In this document: one piece after another, positions 12,487-24,889 of the stretch
Numbering within the stretch: position 1 is the stretch's first letter
How the letters are laid out: each line of letters starts with the position of its first letter
From: Tetraselmis striata
Taxonomy: Eukaryota; Chlorophyta; Chlorodendrophyceae; Chlorodendrales; Chlorodendraceae
NCBI GenBank assembly: GCA_006384855.1
Contig: VCJN01001773.1
Span: 1 to 64,000, forward strand
Direction of reading: 5' to 3'
DNA length: 64,000 bases
The notes under the pieces: model-generated
Told to the model about the DNA's origin: nothing
The model's input: the letters and a program-made list of their open reading frames with translations, nothing else
Database searches by the model: none
Translations under genes and position numbers: made by a program

Positions 12487-15400
12487 TCAGCCCTCAGCAG
12501 CCAGGGGTTCCTCAGCTTCGATCTGCGCAAGGAGGATCTCGAAGATGTCCGTGCGTAGGAACACCTCCTTCTGGGTGCAGATGTCCAGCAGCTCCCCTGC
12601 CTCTTTAGGCGACATGCAGCTCCGCAGTGCCGCAAAGCCATCCAGCCACAGGCTCTGCCAGGGTAGCAGGGATAGCAAGTTGCAAGTGGTTCAGCTGAAG
12701 ACCAGAAGTGGCGGATTGCCAGCTACGGCGCTGATATGAACTGCAGTGATGCGGCTTTCTGACCATCATTATACCGTACAAACACAAACAGTCCGAGGGC
12801 AAATAACGTTCTTGAACCCCCCTCCCTTCCCCCCCTGCGCGAAGAGGAAAAAAACCATAATGGAGTCAGACTAAAACAACTAAAACGGAGAGAACGTTCA
12901 GACTAAAGCACGATTACTTAACGAATATTCCGACGCAGAGGTGCAAAACAATTCCTTTTTTTGGCCCCCCCCCTGAACCGTATTAAATGGTATGGTACTC
13001 GGTAAAATGCACTATGTTTTAGGTATGTGGCTGTGAAGAATCTCGTCCAAACTAATCATAACAGTCCTATCTATTAAGCACCATGATGGCCTACCACAGG
13101 GAAAACATAGTGTATACAGTCGTAGTCAATTGCGGGGCTTTCTTCAAGATTTGTTTTGTTTAGTGAAATGATATGCGCTGCGCTTTCCGATGTTAAACGA
13201 CCAGAACCAAGGGTCACTCAATCTCAGTGGTAAACGCCAGCAAAAGAGGGCAAGGCACAGCGGTCGCATTGTGCTGTGCCTCGGGGGCTCACCTTGGCCC
13301 ACGGGCACTCATGGATAGCGCGCAGGAAGACCTTCTTGGCATGCTCCCGCTGGCCGGCGTGCACGCAGTACGCGAGGTAGACGCGCCATAGCAATGGGCA
13401 GGCCCTGGATGGGCCCGATCAGGGGGTGGAGAGGAAAGGGGAAGAAGCGCCGGGCGGACAGGTGGGGGCAGGGGGGGGTCAGTGCACTACAGCCCAGTCA
13501 AAATTTACACACATACTTGATTTGTTTTGGCCGAGTAGTAGTCATGACTATTGAGTGTACACATTGCCACAAAAACCAGAGTTCAAATCCTCCAGTGATG
13601 TTCACACAAAACGCCACCAAGGGCCAGCCCAGGGTACTGCAAGGAGGGCTGGCATGCCGTGCCTGAGGGTGCTGCTGGCGCCAAGGCTTGCCTCCAGGAC
13701 GGAGTGGATGCTGTGGGAGCCCCCAGGGCGGCCCGCCTCTGCCTGCAGTCGCAAGATCCAGACCAACGGCGGCGCAGGCCGCTCCACTGACGCCGTCAGC
13801 TGCGCCAGGCTGCGCCGCAGCGCCGCCAAGGTGTGCGCCGCCAGGTGGGAGGACGCCCAGAGGCTGAGCAGCGCCGGGCAGTGCGGGAAGTCCTCCAGCG
13901 CGGTGGCCAGCGCGGCGGACGCCATGCGCGGGGCAACACGGATCGGGCCGCCCGGAGCGTGCGGTGGTAGCTGCGCCGGCGCAGGCGGCTCCGCGAGAAG
14001 CTGGCAGTGGCGGACCTGGCAGGGGCCGCACATCGGACGAGTCAGCAAGGCACTGCTGGGGAAGGGTCCGCATGACAAGCTCAGAAAGTATCAAAGTCAC
14101 GTGATTGCACGTCAGTTGGACCCCAAAGGAACTGTGTGTCGGTACGTTTTGATAGCTCCATTGGTATTTAGTATACATACAGAAAGGAAAAACAAGCCGG
14201 AGTAATAAGCACTTCATCATTACGCACAATGGAATGACACAGATGTCTAGTCCGGCCACCATGATGGGGATCTGTGTTGCCGGGCGCCCAGCGGGGATAA
14301 GGGCCGCCGCCTCGCGCAGCAGTAATGGGCTGCCACCCTTGTCTGTGGAGTACCCGGGCGTAAGCGCACAGAGGTGGGAAGGAGGGTGCAGACAGACACT
14401 ACGCCAAAGCCGCTTGTATTGATTTGCTGGCTTTCATTATGCACGCTCTAGTTAGAAAGGCAGCCGAGGATGCTAGTCCAGCGCAAAGATAGTATCTGAG
14501 GTACGCTCAGTGGGCTCGTGGAGCCATGGATAATATGTACAACCCAATTGCGCCTTTTTTCCTTGGAAAGGAGAAGGGGAGGGGGATTCACCGCCAGTGC
14601 CTCGTGGTGCACGCTGGCGCGCCGCACGGCTGGCTCGGTGGCGTCCCGCACTGCCTGAAACACATTGCTGGCGGCCAGAAGTCCGGCACTGGCGCCGCCC
14701 TCGGCGCGGGGCGCCAGCACCTCCAGCAGCGCGGCCGCAGCTAGCGCCGCCTCGGCGCCCGCGTCAAGGCCGCCACCGCCAGCGGCAAGCGCGGCGGGCA
14801 GCAGAGCCTGAAAGCCACGGCGCGCGGCGGTGATGGCAGATGGCGACAGGCCCCCGGGTCCCGCGGCAGTCAGCTGCGCGTAGCGCCCCCTGCGCCCAGC
14901 CACACCAGCGGCAGCAGCGCCCCTGCGCCGACCTGCCCCTGCCCCTTCTTCGCCCTCTGCAGCTCCACCTCCGCCCGGCCCAGCGCTAGCGGAGCAGCGC
15001 TCAGCCGTTTGCTAGCTGGCGCCTCAGTGCCGCAGTCCAGCGAAGTCAGCGCGGCATCGTAGACTTTGACGGCGGACTGGTGAGCGGGGAGAGTGGAGAG
15101 GGTGCAGTCAGGAGACTATGGGCTCATTGGGGACACAACCACCCCTAGTCCGCAGCTGTAGATTCCAGGCTCAGCGGGGGCAAATTATGTCACGCTATCT
15201 GAGGCTTCTGCTTCAGCAGTTGTAGTAGGGGTGGAATAGCGAAGGGTGGTGATGGTGGTGATGATGATGGTGGTGGGGGGGGGGGGGGGGGGGGGTCTTG
15301 CCTTGAAGCGGCCGGCCGCCGCCTCCGCCTCTGCATAGGCAGCCCACAGCACCAGGTTGTCCCGCTGCTGCGACAGCAGAGCGCGCGCGCCATCCCGCGC

Positions 15401-18400
15401 GGCCGCCTCCCCCTTGCACGCCGCCTCCAGGCGGAACAGCGCGCGAGCGAGCGCCGGTTGGTGGCGAAACGGGCCCAGCGCGAGGGCGGACAGCAGCCGG
15501 CAGAGGAAGGCGCCGCGCGCGGAGTCAGCCTCCCACCACAGCCCGCCCTACAAGCAGAGCAGTCCAGCCAGCAGCAGCTGCGTGTCAGCCATGGGCTTGG
15601 CGATACCAGTTCCGTCGGTGCCGCTGTCAAAAGCAGCCTGGCAGGCAGGTCCACGATTCCATACGCATTGGTCGCAAGTGGCAGGCTCGGGTCTGGGCTG
15701 ACGTACCGCTCGTGTAGCGACTACACACCAACCATGCTATCAACTGACAACTAATACACAACAACTGCTGTCACAGAGTTCTTGGTTGGTTGGTTGCACC
15801 AATTGCTAGGAGTGGGGGGCACGCCCTTGAGCAAGCTGCGATCAGTTCGCAGTTGGCATCGCATCCAGCGCTTGAGCACCAAGGTATCACCGCACCTTGT
15901 CAGCTGTGTCGTAGTTGGAAGGTAGGAGCCACGCCAGGCCATGCCCGTCATCGCCGCCACGCACCGCGGCGCCGGCCAGCCGGCCGTCGTCGTAACATTG
16001 CGCCACGGCCGCAGCGGGTCGCATGCCTGCTGCCACAGCAGTGCGCGCCTCGCCGGCCAGATGATCGGCTGCTGACGACTGATTTGCACAGCGGCGCGGG
16101 GGATGCGGCACATGGAGAGGGCGTCAATAGTGAACCGTCAATTCGAGCTGGGATTGTCTCACGTTGCTTTACAACTTTGCCAGACACCTCAATCATGCAA
16201 AGAATACGTTCCAATGGCGGCACCTGTACTCAAAATGACGCTGCTTAGTACAGGGGTATCCACACTAGCTAGTGAACATAATACATCCCTGTTCATGTTT
16301 TGAATATGAAACCGAAAATGCGAATGACTTGTGCATTCTGTTTTGGCAATGTAGCGATAGGAAGGGGAGGGCCGGCTCACGAGGCGGGCGGCGAGGCTGC
16401 TGTTGCTGCACAGCCAGGAGCCCAGCGGCGCGCCCAGCATCTGGCAGCAGCCCAGCACCAGCTGCTCGCGCAGCGGCAGGCAGTTGTCCAGCCGGAACAG
16501 CAGGGCCGCCACGTCCTCCAGCTCCACCACGCGCTCCAGCAGCCGCGGCGCGCCCTCCTCCTCCTCGTTGCCGTCCTCCTCTGCAGACACGGCGGGGCAG
16601 CCGGCGCGGGAAGCCGGAGGCATCAGGCAGCACTCGACCCAGCACTTGTTTGCAACCTGAAAACAGGTGGTCATGCTAATGACTTTTGTTGCGGCGTGGG
16701 CTGAACGGGTCAACACCAAGTTCCAACAACAAGGGGCTCCAGCAGGAGTTCAGCTCGGCTATGGTAGAAAGTGTACCGTTTGGCCGCATCTGCAGCATGA
16801 GCCTGGCAGGCCGAGCAGATGCGGCGGGCTCACCTGGCTCGGGCCGCAAAGGAAGCCACTGCTGCCCGCTGCGCCGCACCTCCTCCGCCGCCCAGGCCGC
16901 CAGCGCCTCTGGGCTCACCCCGCCATCGCCGCCGAGCGCCCCCAGCCCCGCGTCCAGCTGCATGCCCAGCCTGCCGCGCCAGCATTGAGGCATGTGAGAG
17001 TATGTGAGATGCTGCGGCCCGGAACCTCGGCGCATCAGATATGACATCCGCCCCACGGATGACCCCGCATAAACTCGTATGAAGGCATGCAGCCATAAAA
17101 CACAAGAACGGGTAAAGCTTGACAAGATCATCCAGACTGCGCGACCATAACATAATTTACCACAACGTTGGCTCGAGAGCCTGTCTGTTCAGTTCTTGGT
17201 GCAATGCCGTAAAGTTTCGCTGAAGTCGGGGCGAGACGTGTTCCGTGGAGATCCAGTCTGTGTACCCCTTGTGGAATCCTTTTGGCAGCAGGTAGAATGG
17301 CCCATCGGAACAAGGCCAGCAGAACTTTGTTGGGGGAGAGGGGGGGGGGGGGGGGGGGGGGGTTACCTCTGCATCAGCTCCTCCTCTGTCTCCGATTGTT
17401 TGCCCTCTCCGGCCATACCCCCTTCAGCAGCTTCCTCCGCGTCGCCGCCCTCTTCCCCATCTTCCGCAGGCTCATCCCCGCCACGATCCTCGGCGGCACC
17501 TGAACCACCACGCCCTCGCCCAGTGTCAGGCACGCACCGCCACCAACTCACCTGCTTTACAATAGCAATCTCTGTCAGCAAGGGGTGGATGCAAAGTCCA
17601 GGGCAAGCTCGATTGCCTCACCGCTTGGGCCTGACCCTGGCGACGCCGCCTTCAGCTCGCGCCACTCTGACCAGCCACCGGGCGCCTCTTGCGCCGGCGA
17701 TCCGGCATCCGCGGGCTCCTGCAGCACAGGGCGCAGCGTGCGGATCAGCGACGGACACACCTTTACGAACAGGGACTGCAGCATAGATACATGTCCATTT
17801 ACTTCAGATATAGGGTCGTGGTGCCGTGCGCGCCCGGCAGGAAGGGCGCCTCTAGTTCCCTGTCAGGATTAAGCCACTGGTCGCACCAGACATCAGGATC
17901 TGCAACCTACTCATTGCAACGTGAGAGGGAGAGGGCAACCCTAGCTGGCAATCACCTCGTCTGCGCCAGCCGGCGGCATTGGTGGTGGCGGCGGCGGCAA
18001 CGGCTGCAGCTTGCGCTGCTCGTCCAACATCATCCACGTGCTCCACCCGGCGGCTCCCTCCTCCCCCACCCGCGGCGCGCCGCTGTCCCAGAAGGAGCGG
18101 AAGTGGCGCACCTGGCCTGCGCGCGAAGCCAGCCCCGGCGGAAAGGGTGGCGCAAAGGTGGTGAACTCCACCATGGCCTGGATGCCACCGATGGCGCGCT
18201 CCGTGTGGCCGCTCTGCAGCCAGGTGGCGATGGCCTCCAGTGCGAATGCCACCCGGGCCTCCTCTGCCTGTTGCCAGCAGCGGGCATGCCCGCAGCAGAG
18301 CGGGGCTTCAGTTAGACAGGACATGCCAGCGGACACAGCCGCATAATGCCTGCTACGTCCATGGTGCATGTGCTGAGAATCTTGGGTGAGGACAGGTTGG

Positions 18401-21400
18401 AAAGCGGACCATTCCGGGGATGGGGGCTGCAATGCTGCATGACGGAATGCGCCTATCGCATGACACCTATGTCCTGGGTACATGAGCCTCACTCCCAGGG
18501 TGTTTTCGTCCTGCTTCCCACCTTGAGCATCTCGGCATGCGGCGACGCCTCGCGCACGCAGCGCTCCGCCTGCGTGCCCATCGCGGCCACCGCCTCCCCA
18601 AAGGCGGCCTGCAGCCCCGCCACCCGGAACTCCACAAAGTTGCCGCGCTGCAGCGCCATGTAGCGACTCCACAGGCCCGGCATGCCCGCGTGCTGCTCCA
18701 GCAGTCGCTGCCAGCTGCAGAGACGCAGCCAGCACGTGTCAGACAAACAGCAGACGCAACATGGAGGCTCTGAAAGGCAGCAGCCGGCAGACGCAGGGCG
18801 CACCGCGTGAGCAGCTGCCCCTTGGTGGCCATCACCGCCATCGCCTCCATGAACGCCTGCAGCAGCGCCTCCGAGGACGGGATGTGCTGCAGCGCGGTCT
18901 CCAGGATAGACATGCGCTTCTCCGCGATGGCCGCCTCCGCCAGGTGCAGCTGAGCCGCGACAGATCCCCAACATCAGGAGGGGCTCAGCCGCCACACAAC
19001 ATCACCCACCCATGCTCCCCCATCTCTAACCTCCCGTCCACACACACACACACACACACACACACAGTCACATGACGGAGCGCTGAGTTGCGAGGATCGG
19101 TGCAGGCCATCTAAGTACAGTAACCGTGGTGATGGACAGCTCCAGGGCTGATCCCAGCCAGGCTGCACCCTCTAAAAACACTACCAACATACTGTTGCAG
19201 AGTTTGGCCATCTGTTTGGATCCGACTCGTCCTTTTCGTGCGTTGCTTCATGACAGGCGGGGAGGAAGGGGGGATATGTTGCTGCACCTTTCGCGTCTGT
19301 CGCAGGCTGATGGCCTCCTCCTGGAACGCAGCGTAGTCAAGCCACAGCTGCAGGTTCCAGGGCTCATCGCGCGTGTCCTCGTTGAACTCCCGCGTCCGCC
19401 GCAGGATGTACTCCTCTGCGCTCTCCGCGTCCGCAGTCGCAGGGTCACCGCCTGCGCATCGCAGGGCAAACCTGAGCCTTGCTCCCCCAAACAGAGGCGT
19501 CCATGAGTGAGCTGTGAGAGTTGAGAGAGAGAGATTGTAGCGACGTGAGGGCACTTCTGATGCAGCCGCAGAGGATGTGATTACTTGAGGGCGCGCCCTG
19601 CCATCCTAAGGTTTCCGGGATGAAGCAAGGTATGTGACGTGCACTAAAGGGGTGGAGTGACTGAGGTACCAATTCCCATATGTACGACCCGGTTTGCCAG
19701 GAGTGTTCAGACAGGCCATTAGCGCCAGGCTGCCTGGCGAGGGGGAGGGGGGGGGGGGGGGGGGGGGGGGCAAGATGTGCAGGGCTGTGTGAAGGACAAG
19801 ATGAATATAATCGCGCACTCACCGCCTGCCTCAGGCGCGAGTGTCAGCGTGGATGGCAGGGGCAGCGCGAGGCGGCCTTCCGCCCCGGTGCCTGCTGCGT
19901 CTGGCTTTGCCGACCCTGAGCCACACGCAGGCCGGCGAGATGCCATCCGGACGCGCGCAAAGCTGCTGTCACGCCAATGTCGAGCCTGCGTATGTCCCTG
20001 CATGTCAGTCATGCCGACAGGGCTGGCTGCCACCAGCCTGATGCACACTAGGCTAATCCAACCCCGGCCCCATGTGCCTGATCCAACCTTTGTGGACAGA
20101 AACAAAGGAGGGAGGGATGGGGCAAGGGAAGGGATGGGGGGCCAGCAGACGGTACCCACCTGCGAGGCTGAGAAGTACCGCGGCGCCTTCTGCCAGTGGC
20201 CATCACCTTCTGTGGGGACCCCGGGCCTGTTGGTAGACGCAGCAGCACAGGTGGGGGGCGGGGGCAGCCTCAGGGACCCCATTACGCCCCCATGCCCATC
20301 TGCACTATCATGACCTCGCACTCACACTTCTCAGCTGCTGACATGTCTGCTTCCATACACACACAATCCATAGCCTCTGCTGCCGCATGCCGCACTGCCA
20401 ACCCTCCCGCGATGCCCTATCCCTCCCCATGCATCCCCAGCACGTGCTTGCCCGCAGTGAGCATGCGCTGGAGGAGGGCGATCATGCGGCAATCGGCGCC
20501 CAAAAAAACCAATGGTCTTCGACGTCGCACCTGAGCTCCACGCGGTGCCGTGCCTTGGAGACGGTGCCATCCTCCCCAACAACAGCGCCGCTGCAGCGGT
20601 AGCTCGGCACGTTGAGGCGGTACAGGCTGTCATACGCCAAGTTGTCGCGGTCGCCATGGCTGTCGAAGAAGAAGGCGCCTACTTTGGGGCCAAATCCCTC
20701 CAGGTCCACCAGCACCGCGCCCTGCTGTCGCAACTCCGCCTCCCCCGGTCCAACGCCACGCCCCAGGCGGCGCTCCAGCTCGTGCACCTTGTCCGCGTCT
20801 TTCCGCCGCTTCTTCTTGCCGTGCTTGCGGCGCTCCTTGTCTGACGTGTTCTTGCGCTTGCGGGTGCTGCGCTCGCGTCGATGCTTGGCTTTGGCCTTGT
20901 GCGCGGTGCGCGGGCTGCCGGACCGCCGGTCCCGCCGGACGCCGCCGCTATCACTCCCGCTGCCGCTGCCACTCCCTCCTTCCTCCTCCTCGCTGCTGGG
21001 GCTGAAGTACGCTGCGCAGGGATGGGAGGTGGATGATGAGAAGGGGAGGGTGGGAGGAAAGGTGAGGCCTGCCCCCATCGTCGCATGCCATATAGCACCA
21101 TATGCCACTCGGAAGACAGCCCGGCCATGGATTTCCCCGAGGTGTTCGTCCGTCCTCTCCGATTCAACTGTCCTCCTGCCGCGCACGCACTCGCGACTGC
21201 CTTTCAGAGGCAGCCTCGACCTGAGTGCGGTGCTATATAACGCCCGCACGAGTTCCATAAACATGCAGGCTGAACCGAGACGACACGACGGTCAGCCTGC
21301 TAGGGCTCTCAACAGAGGCGTCGTCGTCGCTAAGCCCGTCAACCGCGAAGCCCGTTGGACCGCATCGCCCCCCCCCGCCACCAAAACGTCTCGCCCCGCC

Positions 21401-21619
21401 CACGCCCGCCACGACGCCGCTCAGCAACTCACCCCCCAGCTGCGCCGCGCTCAGGGGAGCCACTACGCGAGAGGACGTATCGGGCGGTGGCGGGCGGTAG
21501 CTGCCATAGCCCGCCGTGCTGCGCTGAGCGGCGCCGCCGGCCGCCTCGGCCTCATCGAGCGGCCCGCCACCCGCCACCCCGACGGGGAACAGCCCACCCC
21601 CGCCAGCATCCTGCGCCAT
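12487..21619 (-). CDS. NRDE2: NRDE2 homologue (nuclear RNAi defective 2), 18 exons
   Basis: NRDE2 binds the exosome helicase MTR4 in animals and is needed for nuclear RNAi in worms; it acts in the nucleus. Exons, read downward: 21,619-21,433; 21,011-20,531; 20,226-20,160; 19,985-19,823; 19,451-19,288; 18,949-18,804; 18,714-18,522; 18,267-17,956; 17,718-17,622; 17,499-17,367; 16,970-16,834; 16,580-16,381; 16,078-15,896; 15,547-15,302; 15,076-14,592; 14,015-13,618; 13,404-13,293; 12,654-12,487. Phases agree at every junction and give about 1,290 codons, near the usual family length. Family marks seen: an acidic then Lys/Arg-rich N-terminus; FFFDSHGDRDNLAY and SLYRLNVPSY; TREFNEDTRDEPWN with LWLDYAAFQEE; IQAMVEFTTF; FWDSGAPRVGEEGA; HAT-like helices such as RDNLVLWAAYAEAE; and C-terminal CPLLWRVYL and ECPWAK. 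Exon 15 carries one apparent single-base frame break, at a run of five G near 14,889. Intron 14 starts with GC. The limits of exons 13 and 16 are the least certain. The start ATG has a GCGATGG context. Confidence 0.9.
14885..14892 (-). other. NRDE2: Single-base frame break inside NRDE2 exon 15
   Basis: On the minus strand the frame entering from exon 14 (VYDAALTSLDC, AEVELQRAKK) runs into a stop shortly after a run of five G. The frame leaving the exon (RGRYAQLTAAG to VHHEALA) is offset by one base. Six G instead of five would join them, and would also make the exon length fit the phases on both sides. A homopolymer sequencing error is the simplest reading. A real lesion cannot be excluded. 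Confidence 0.6.
15276..15301 (-). other. GC-AG intron donor followed at once by a poly-C tract
   Basis: NRDE2 exon 14 ends CTTCAAG and the intron opens GCAAGA, the standard GC-type donor, followed by about 20 C on the sense strand. The frame continues correctly into exon 15 at 15,076 (GRFK to SAVKVYDAAL), which supports the junction. Confidence 0.75.
19037..19064 (+). repeat. (CA)n microsatellite in an NRDE2 intron
   Basis: A run of about 13 to 14 CA units lies in the intron between exons 5 and 6. No function is suggested. Confidence 0.9.
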
Positions 21620-21856
21620 CGCCACACTTTCCACGCCACAAGCCCTGTTGTTGGACTCGCGCGTTCGAGTTTCGCCGGTGGGGCGGTCGTCGCTGGAGCG
21701 CCTGTCGTAATCCTCGGCCAGGCGCAGCAGGTGTGATTGCGTGATTGCAGAGGGCGCTCTTTTATCGATGTCATGGACGACGAGCTGATGACATACGATG
21801 GGGGCGGGAGCATAAGGACAATTCGCTTGATGGATAGCGACCATTCCTTAGGACCT

Positions 21857-21921
21857 TTCTCATTGTCCTTTTTTTGTGATTTCCTGATATCGCCTTCTGC
21901 TGCTAGCTCATGTAATTCATT
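21857..21921 (+). mobile_element. LINE-2 3' tail only, plus strand
   Basis: About 65 bases matching the 3' untranslated tail of LINE-2 (GATATCGCCTTCTGCTGC to AGCTCATGTAA) in the plus orientation. It is a severely 5'-truncated insertion about 240 bases upstream of the NRDE2 start codon. Confidence 0.7.
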
Positions 21922-21956
21922 ATCTCCGCCACACTGTAGGGATTATATGATTAGCG

Positions 21957-22078
21957 AGCGTCGCCAGGGCTTCCCGTGGTAGCGACTAACTGGATCTCTG
22001 CCAAAACGGCCGTCCGAACAAGAGACTCTTCCAAGCGTTTCATTGTTGCAGTCCTGTCCCCGGGGGGGCGGGCGGGAA
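21957..22078 (+). repeat. Dispersed repeat E2, copy 4
   Basis: A diverged copy of the repeat at 936-1,052, ending with CAGTCCTGTCC and a G-rich stretch. It contains TAGCGACTA at 21,980-21,988 and sits 35 bases from a LINE-2 tail. It directly adjoins the TTAA element. Confidence 0.6.
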
Positions 22079-22095
22079 AAATATACATATGTTAA

Positions 22096-22375
22096 GACCC
22101 ATATGAAAACGTGACACATGTGCACATGTGTCGCCACATGTGCACATGTGTTGCCTCGTGACACATCTGCATATGTGTCAAAATCAAAACGAAACATATG
22201 CACATGTGCTGGCACATGTACAAATATGTCATTTTTCCGGCTGATCACGACACATGTGCACATGAGGCATGAACAGTATGGCTCATGTGCATATGTGTGG
22301 CCCGACACGTGACACATGTGCACATGTGTCATTTTTGGGTGTGAGATAAGACACATATGAATATACGTTCATTTT
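22096..22375 (+). repeat. Left terminal inverted repeat of the TTAA element
   Basis: About seven imperfect copies of a palindromic unit close to ACACATGTGCACATGTGT, spaced by 10 to 40 bases, some with CATATG or CACGTG variants. Such sub-terminal palindrome arrays usually bind the transposase. That role is inferred. Confidence 0.8.
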
Positions 22376-22591
22376 CGTCCACGGAATTCGAGCGTGGGGT
22401 TCTAATTTAGAATTATTGAAATATAAATATTCCGGAAGGCACAATTTACTTATTTAAGCATGCCGGCCACTCGTTTGATGCCCTTAAAATGTATATCAAG
22501 GCACTACAGAGCAACATCAGCCAGCAACATACAAAAGGATGTCGTCAGCATTTAGACAATGGCAAAGTTAGTGTTGGCAGGTGTCATATCG

Positions 22592-23424
22592 TTACATTGC
22601 TGCGCACTTTAGGACACGGACATGGGTCAGAACTTGGCAAGTGGAAGCACCCTCGTCGTAAATGTTCTCAAATTTACTGTTGCCAATCTGACACCCGGAG
22701 TTGCATTTCCTGCGTGCTTTGCGGCATGCACATACATTCGTTCTGCACGGACCCTTGCAACTACACCTCAACACACCCTGGCCAGCAAATAGGGATACAG
22801 AAGCCGAAGCATTGCGCACTGATATCTGTTTCAAGTTGGCTTCTCTCGCCATTGTTCAAGCACACCCGCAACCCGTGTTGCGCTGGGACAGTGTCACGCA
22901 TACGATCAATATCCCCGTGGCCACAAGTTGGGCTTATGACTCCAGCCTTGGTCGCAAGCCTGAAAGGCCATGCTCATTCACCTGAAACACCAGTTCAAAG
23001 CCATGATATGTCACACACCCAATAAATCAAAACCACAAGCACATAGTACGTAGGCAATGCCATACCAAAAATACATTTACATATACGTAGGGATTGTTAC
23101 CTCGATGACGATGCACACCAAGCATTGTGCATCTGGCTTGGAGCGGTCGACGCTTGGGATACGGACGACATCGCCAACCAATGGTGCTGGCCTATGACGT
23201 GCAGCCACTCTGGTCCGCATTGCTATGGCTTGCTTGGCCTAAACGTCGGCACACCTAGACATGATGGCTTGGCGCTCTGGCGTGTCTGCGACGTCTGGGT
23301 CTAATTGGACAGACCGCTCCCGTGACTCAGAGCGCACCCAGCAGGACGTCAAACACAAACGCCCAAAGAATGCGCGGCTGAAGGCGCTCGCTACGCTGCC
23401 GTCCGCAGCCATCTCCACGGGCAC
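22592..23424 (-). pseudogene. KRBA2/Ginger-type integrase C-terminal remnant
   Basis: Minus-strand frames hold VGDVVRIPSVDRSKPDAQ (near 23,130-23,190). This closely follows the post-catalytic VGD-VRIP-VDR-K-D signature of KRBA2/SCAND3-like and Ginger integrases. Downstream is the cysteine-rich tail CSCKGPCRTNVCACRKARRK (about 22,730-22,790), also typical of these proteins. The catalytic core was not found. The remnant is broken in several places, and the pieces lie in different frames. Its position inside the TTAA element suggests the remains of the mobilising enzyme, or an older insertion. Confidence 0.6.
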
Positions 23425-23949
23425 CTCCTCCTCTTTCTACACCCAGCACACCACGTCGGTGACGCCGCAGCACCTCCGCCAGCCGCATCCCGTCCTTCGC
23501 GTCCACGTTCACGCCCAACCCGGCACCGACACGGAGCGTCATGCGTTGCGACGTTGACGAAGCACATGTTATGGCAAACATCACATTGCCGCGGCGCAAA
23601 AGCAGGAGCCAATGCTGTGCCATCAATGGTGCTGACGGATGGGTGGATACATTACTATTTTCTTTTCATTATTTAGCATTCTCATACATATGCTACGGGT
23701 GCAGACGCGGTATTGATAACACGGAGAATAGGAACCTGCCTTGCGTGCCACGTCAAATCTAGACGTAACAATAGCGGGACTATAGGGAGTGCTCTTATAT
23801 AGCTCGCATAACTTAAGGTTTACAACAAGAATCTTATGAGTGAGTTGGCACCCGTACTTCTAATATCAAATATCATATTTTATGTCAACTAAGCGGCGCT
23901 TCGCGCCGGGGATTTGTGGAGGTGCCCCTACCTCTTGGGTTGAGCGTGG

Positions 23950-24280
23950 TGCGGCCGTGCGGGATACGGGCCGCTTTTAGCCGGCTTGTACAGTAGTGTT
24001 GATCCTGTAATACTGTTGTTTCCGGGTAATAATGCTTTTAGCGTTAGATAGATTTGTCAGTAATTTATTTTTCAAAAGAGACGTATTAATTTATTTTGTA
24101 AAACAGATTAAATCTGCAAGCCGCGTAAAAGCGGGCCGCTGACTACTGGTGTGCATTACAAAAAGGCCGGTACCCAACCCACCGCTAAAAGTTGTACTAC
24201 CCAAAAAAAAAAAAACAGCACTGCAAGATCAGCAATACAGTACAAGCCGCCTACAGGCGGCCCGCATCCCGCACGAGGCC
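23950..24280. mobile_element. LINE-3 3'-end debris, two orientations
   Basis: GTGCGGGATACGGGCCGCTTTTAG (plus strand, 23,957-23,980) matches the 3' untranslated part of LINE-3 at 57,427-57,470. AAGCCGCCTACAGGCGGC followed by CCGCATCCCGCA (24,246-24,275) is the same segment in reverse. Little else of the element remains. Confidence 0.5.
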
Positions 24281-24889
24281 GCGCAGGTCGGGCCGGTCGT
24301 CAGGTCTACGGGGCGGGCACGCCGCGAATCGCCACGCCCGCCGCCTGTACCGGCACCGGACGCCGGACGCCGCCGCTCGACCGTCGCCCGTCCGTCGACG
24401 GACGCCGGGCCCCGGGTCGGCGGACTGCCCCCGCACCGCGGCGACCCCTTTTTACAGCACCATACTTGGACTACCGTGTAGGTAAGGAATAGTCGCTGAA
24501 TAGCCTCGAATGCTGATTCAGCAATAAAAACGCGCTGCGGTACCGCGTTATTTTGGCGTTTTAGACGAATACATGACGTGCCTGAGCTAGAATACACGCG
24601 CATCCATTCAGAATCTTGCCGTCTTCGGAGGTGTGCCTAGAAATCAAACGAGCACAGATCGAACGTATGACGGTTCATACGCGAAGACGCAGCACAGGAG
24701 GACGGACGGACGGACGCCTAAAAATCCGTGATAAAACCGTATTGCGACCGGTATCGATTCTCTCGTATTCCAGGATATTTCGGACGCGGCTCTCCTTTTC
24801 CTCCGCTCAACCCAAGAGGTAGGGGAATATGTTTTTGCATCAAGTATAACCGAAAAGCTATCACCCGTGATGGCATGCGGTCAAGCGTG

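Noticed and set aside
13580-13600. GTTCAAATCC-like sequence as a tRNA T loop
   Set aside because: No matching acceptor, D or anticodon arms could be found around it. It lies in an NRDE2 intron.
17128-17313. An extra NRDE2 exon reading LDDLVKLYPFLCFMAACLH near 17,000-17,140
   Set aside because: It would fit by phase, but the stretch does not resemble the family at this point. The next exon (16,970-16,834) continues the alignment directly.
20612-21736. 374-codon plus-strand frame
   Set aside because: It is exactly antisense to NRDE2 exons 1 and 2, whose family motifs are unmistakable.
22096-22375. Regularly spaced palindromes as a CRISPR array
   Set aside because: Units are imperfect, spacing is irregular, there are no cas genes, the setting is eukaryotic, and the inverted partner at 26,870-27,165 marks them as element ends.
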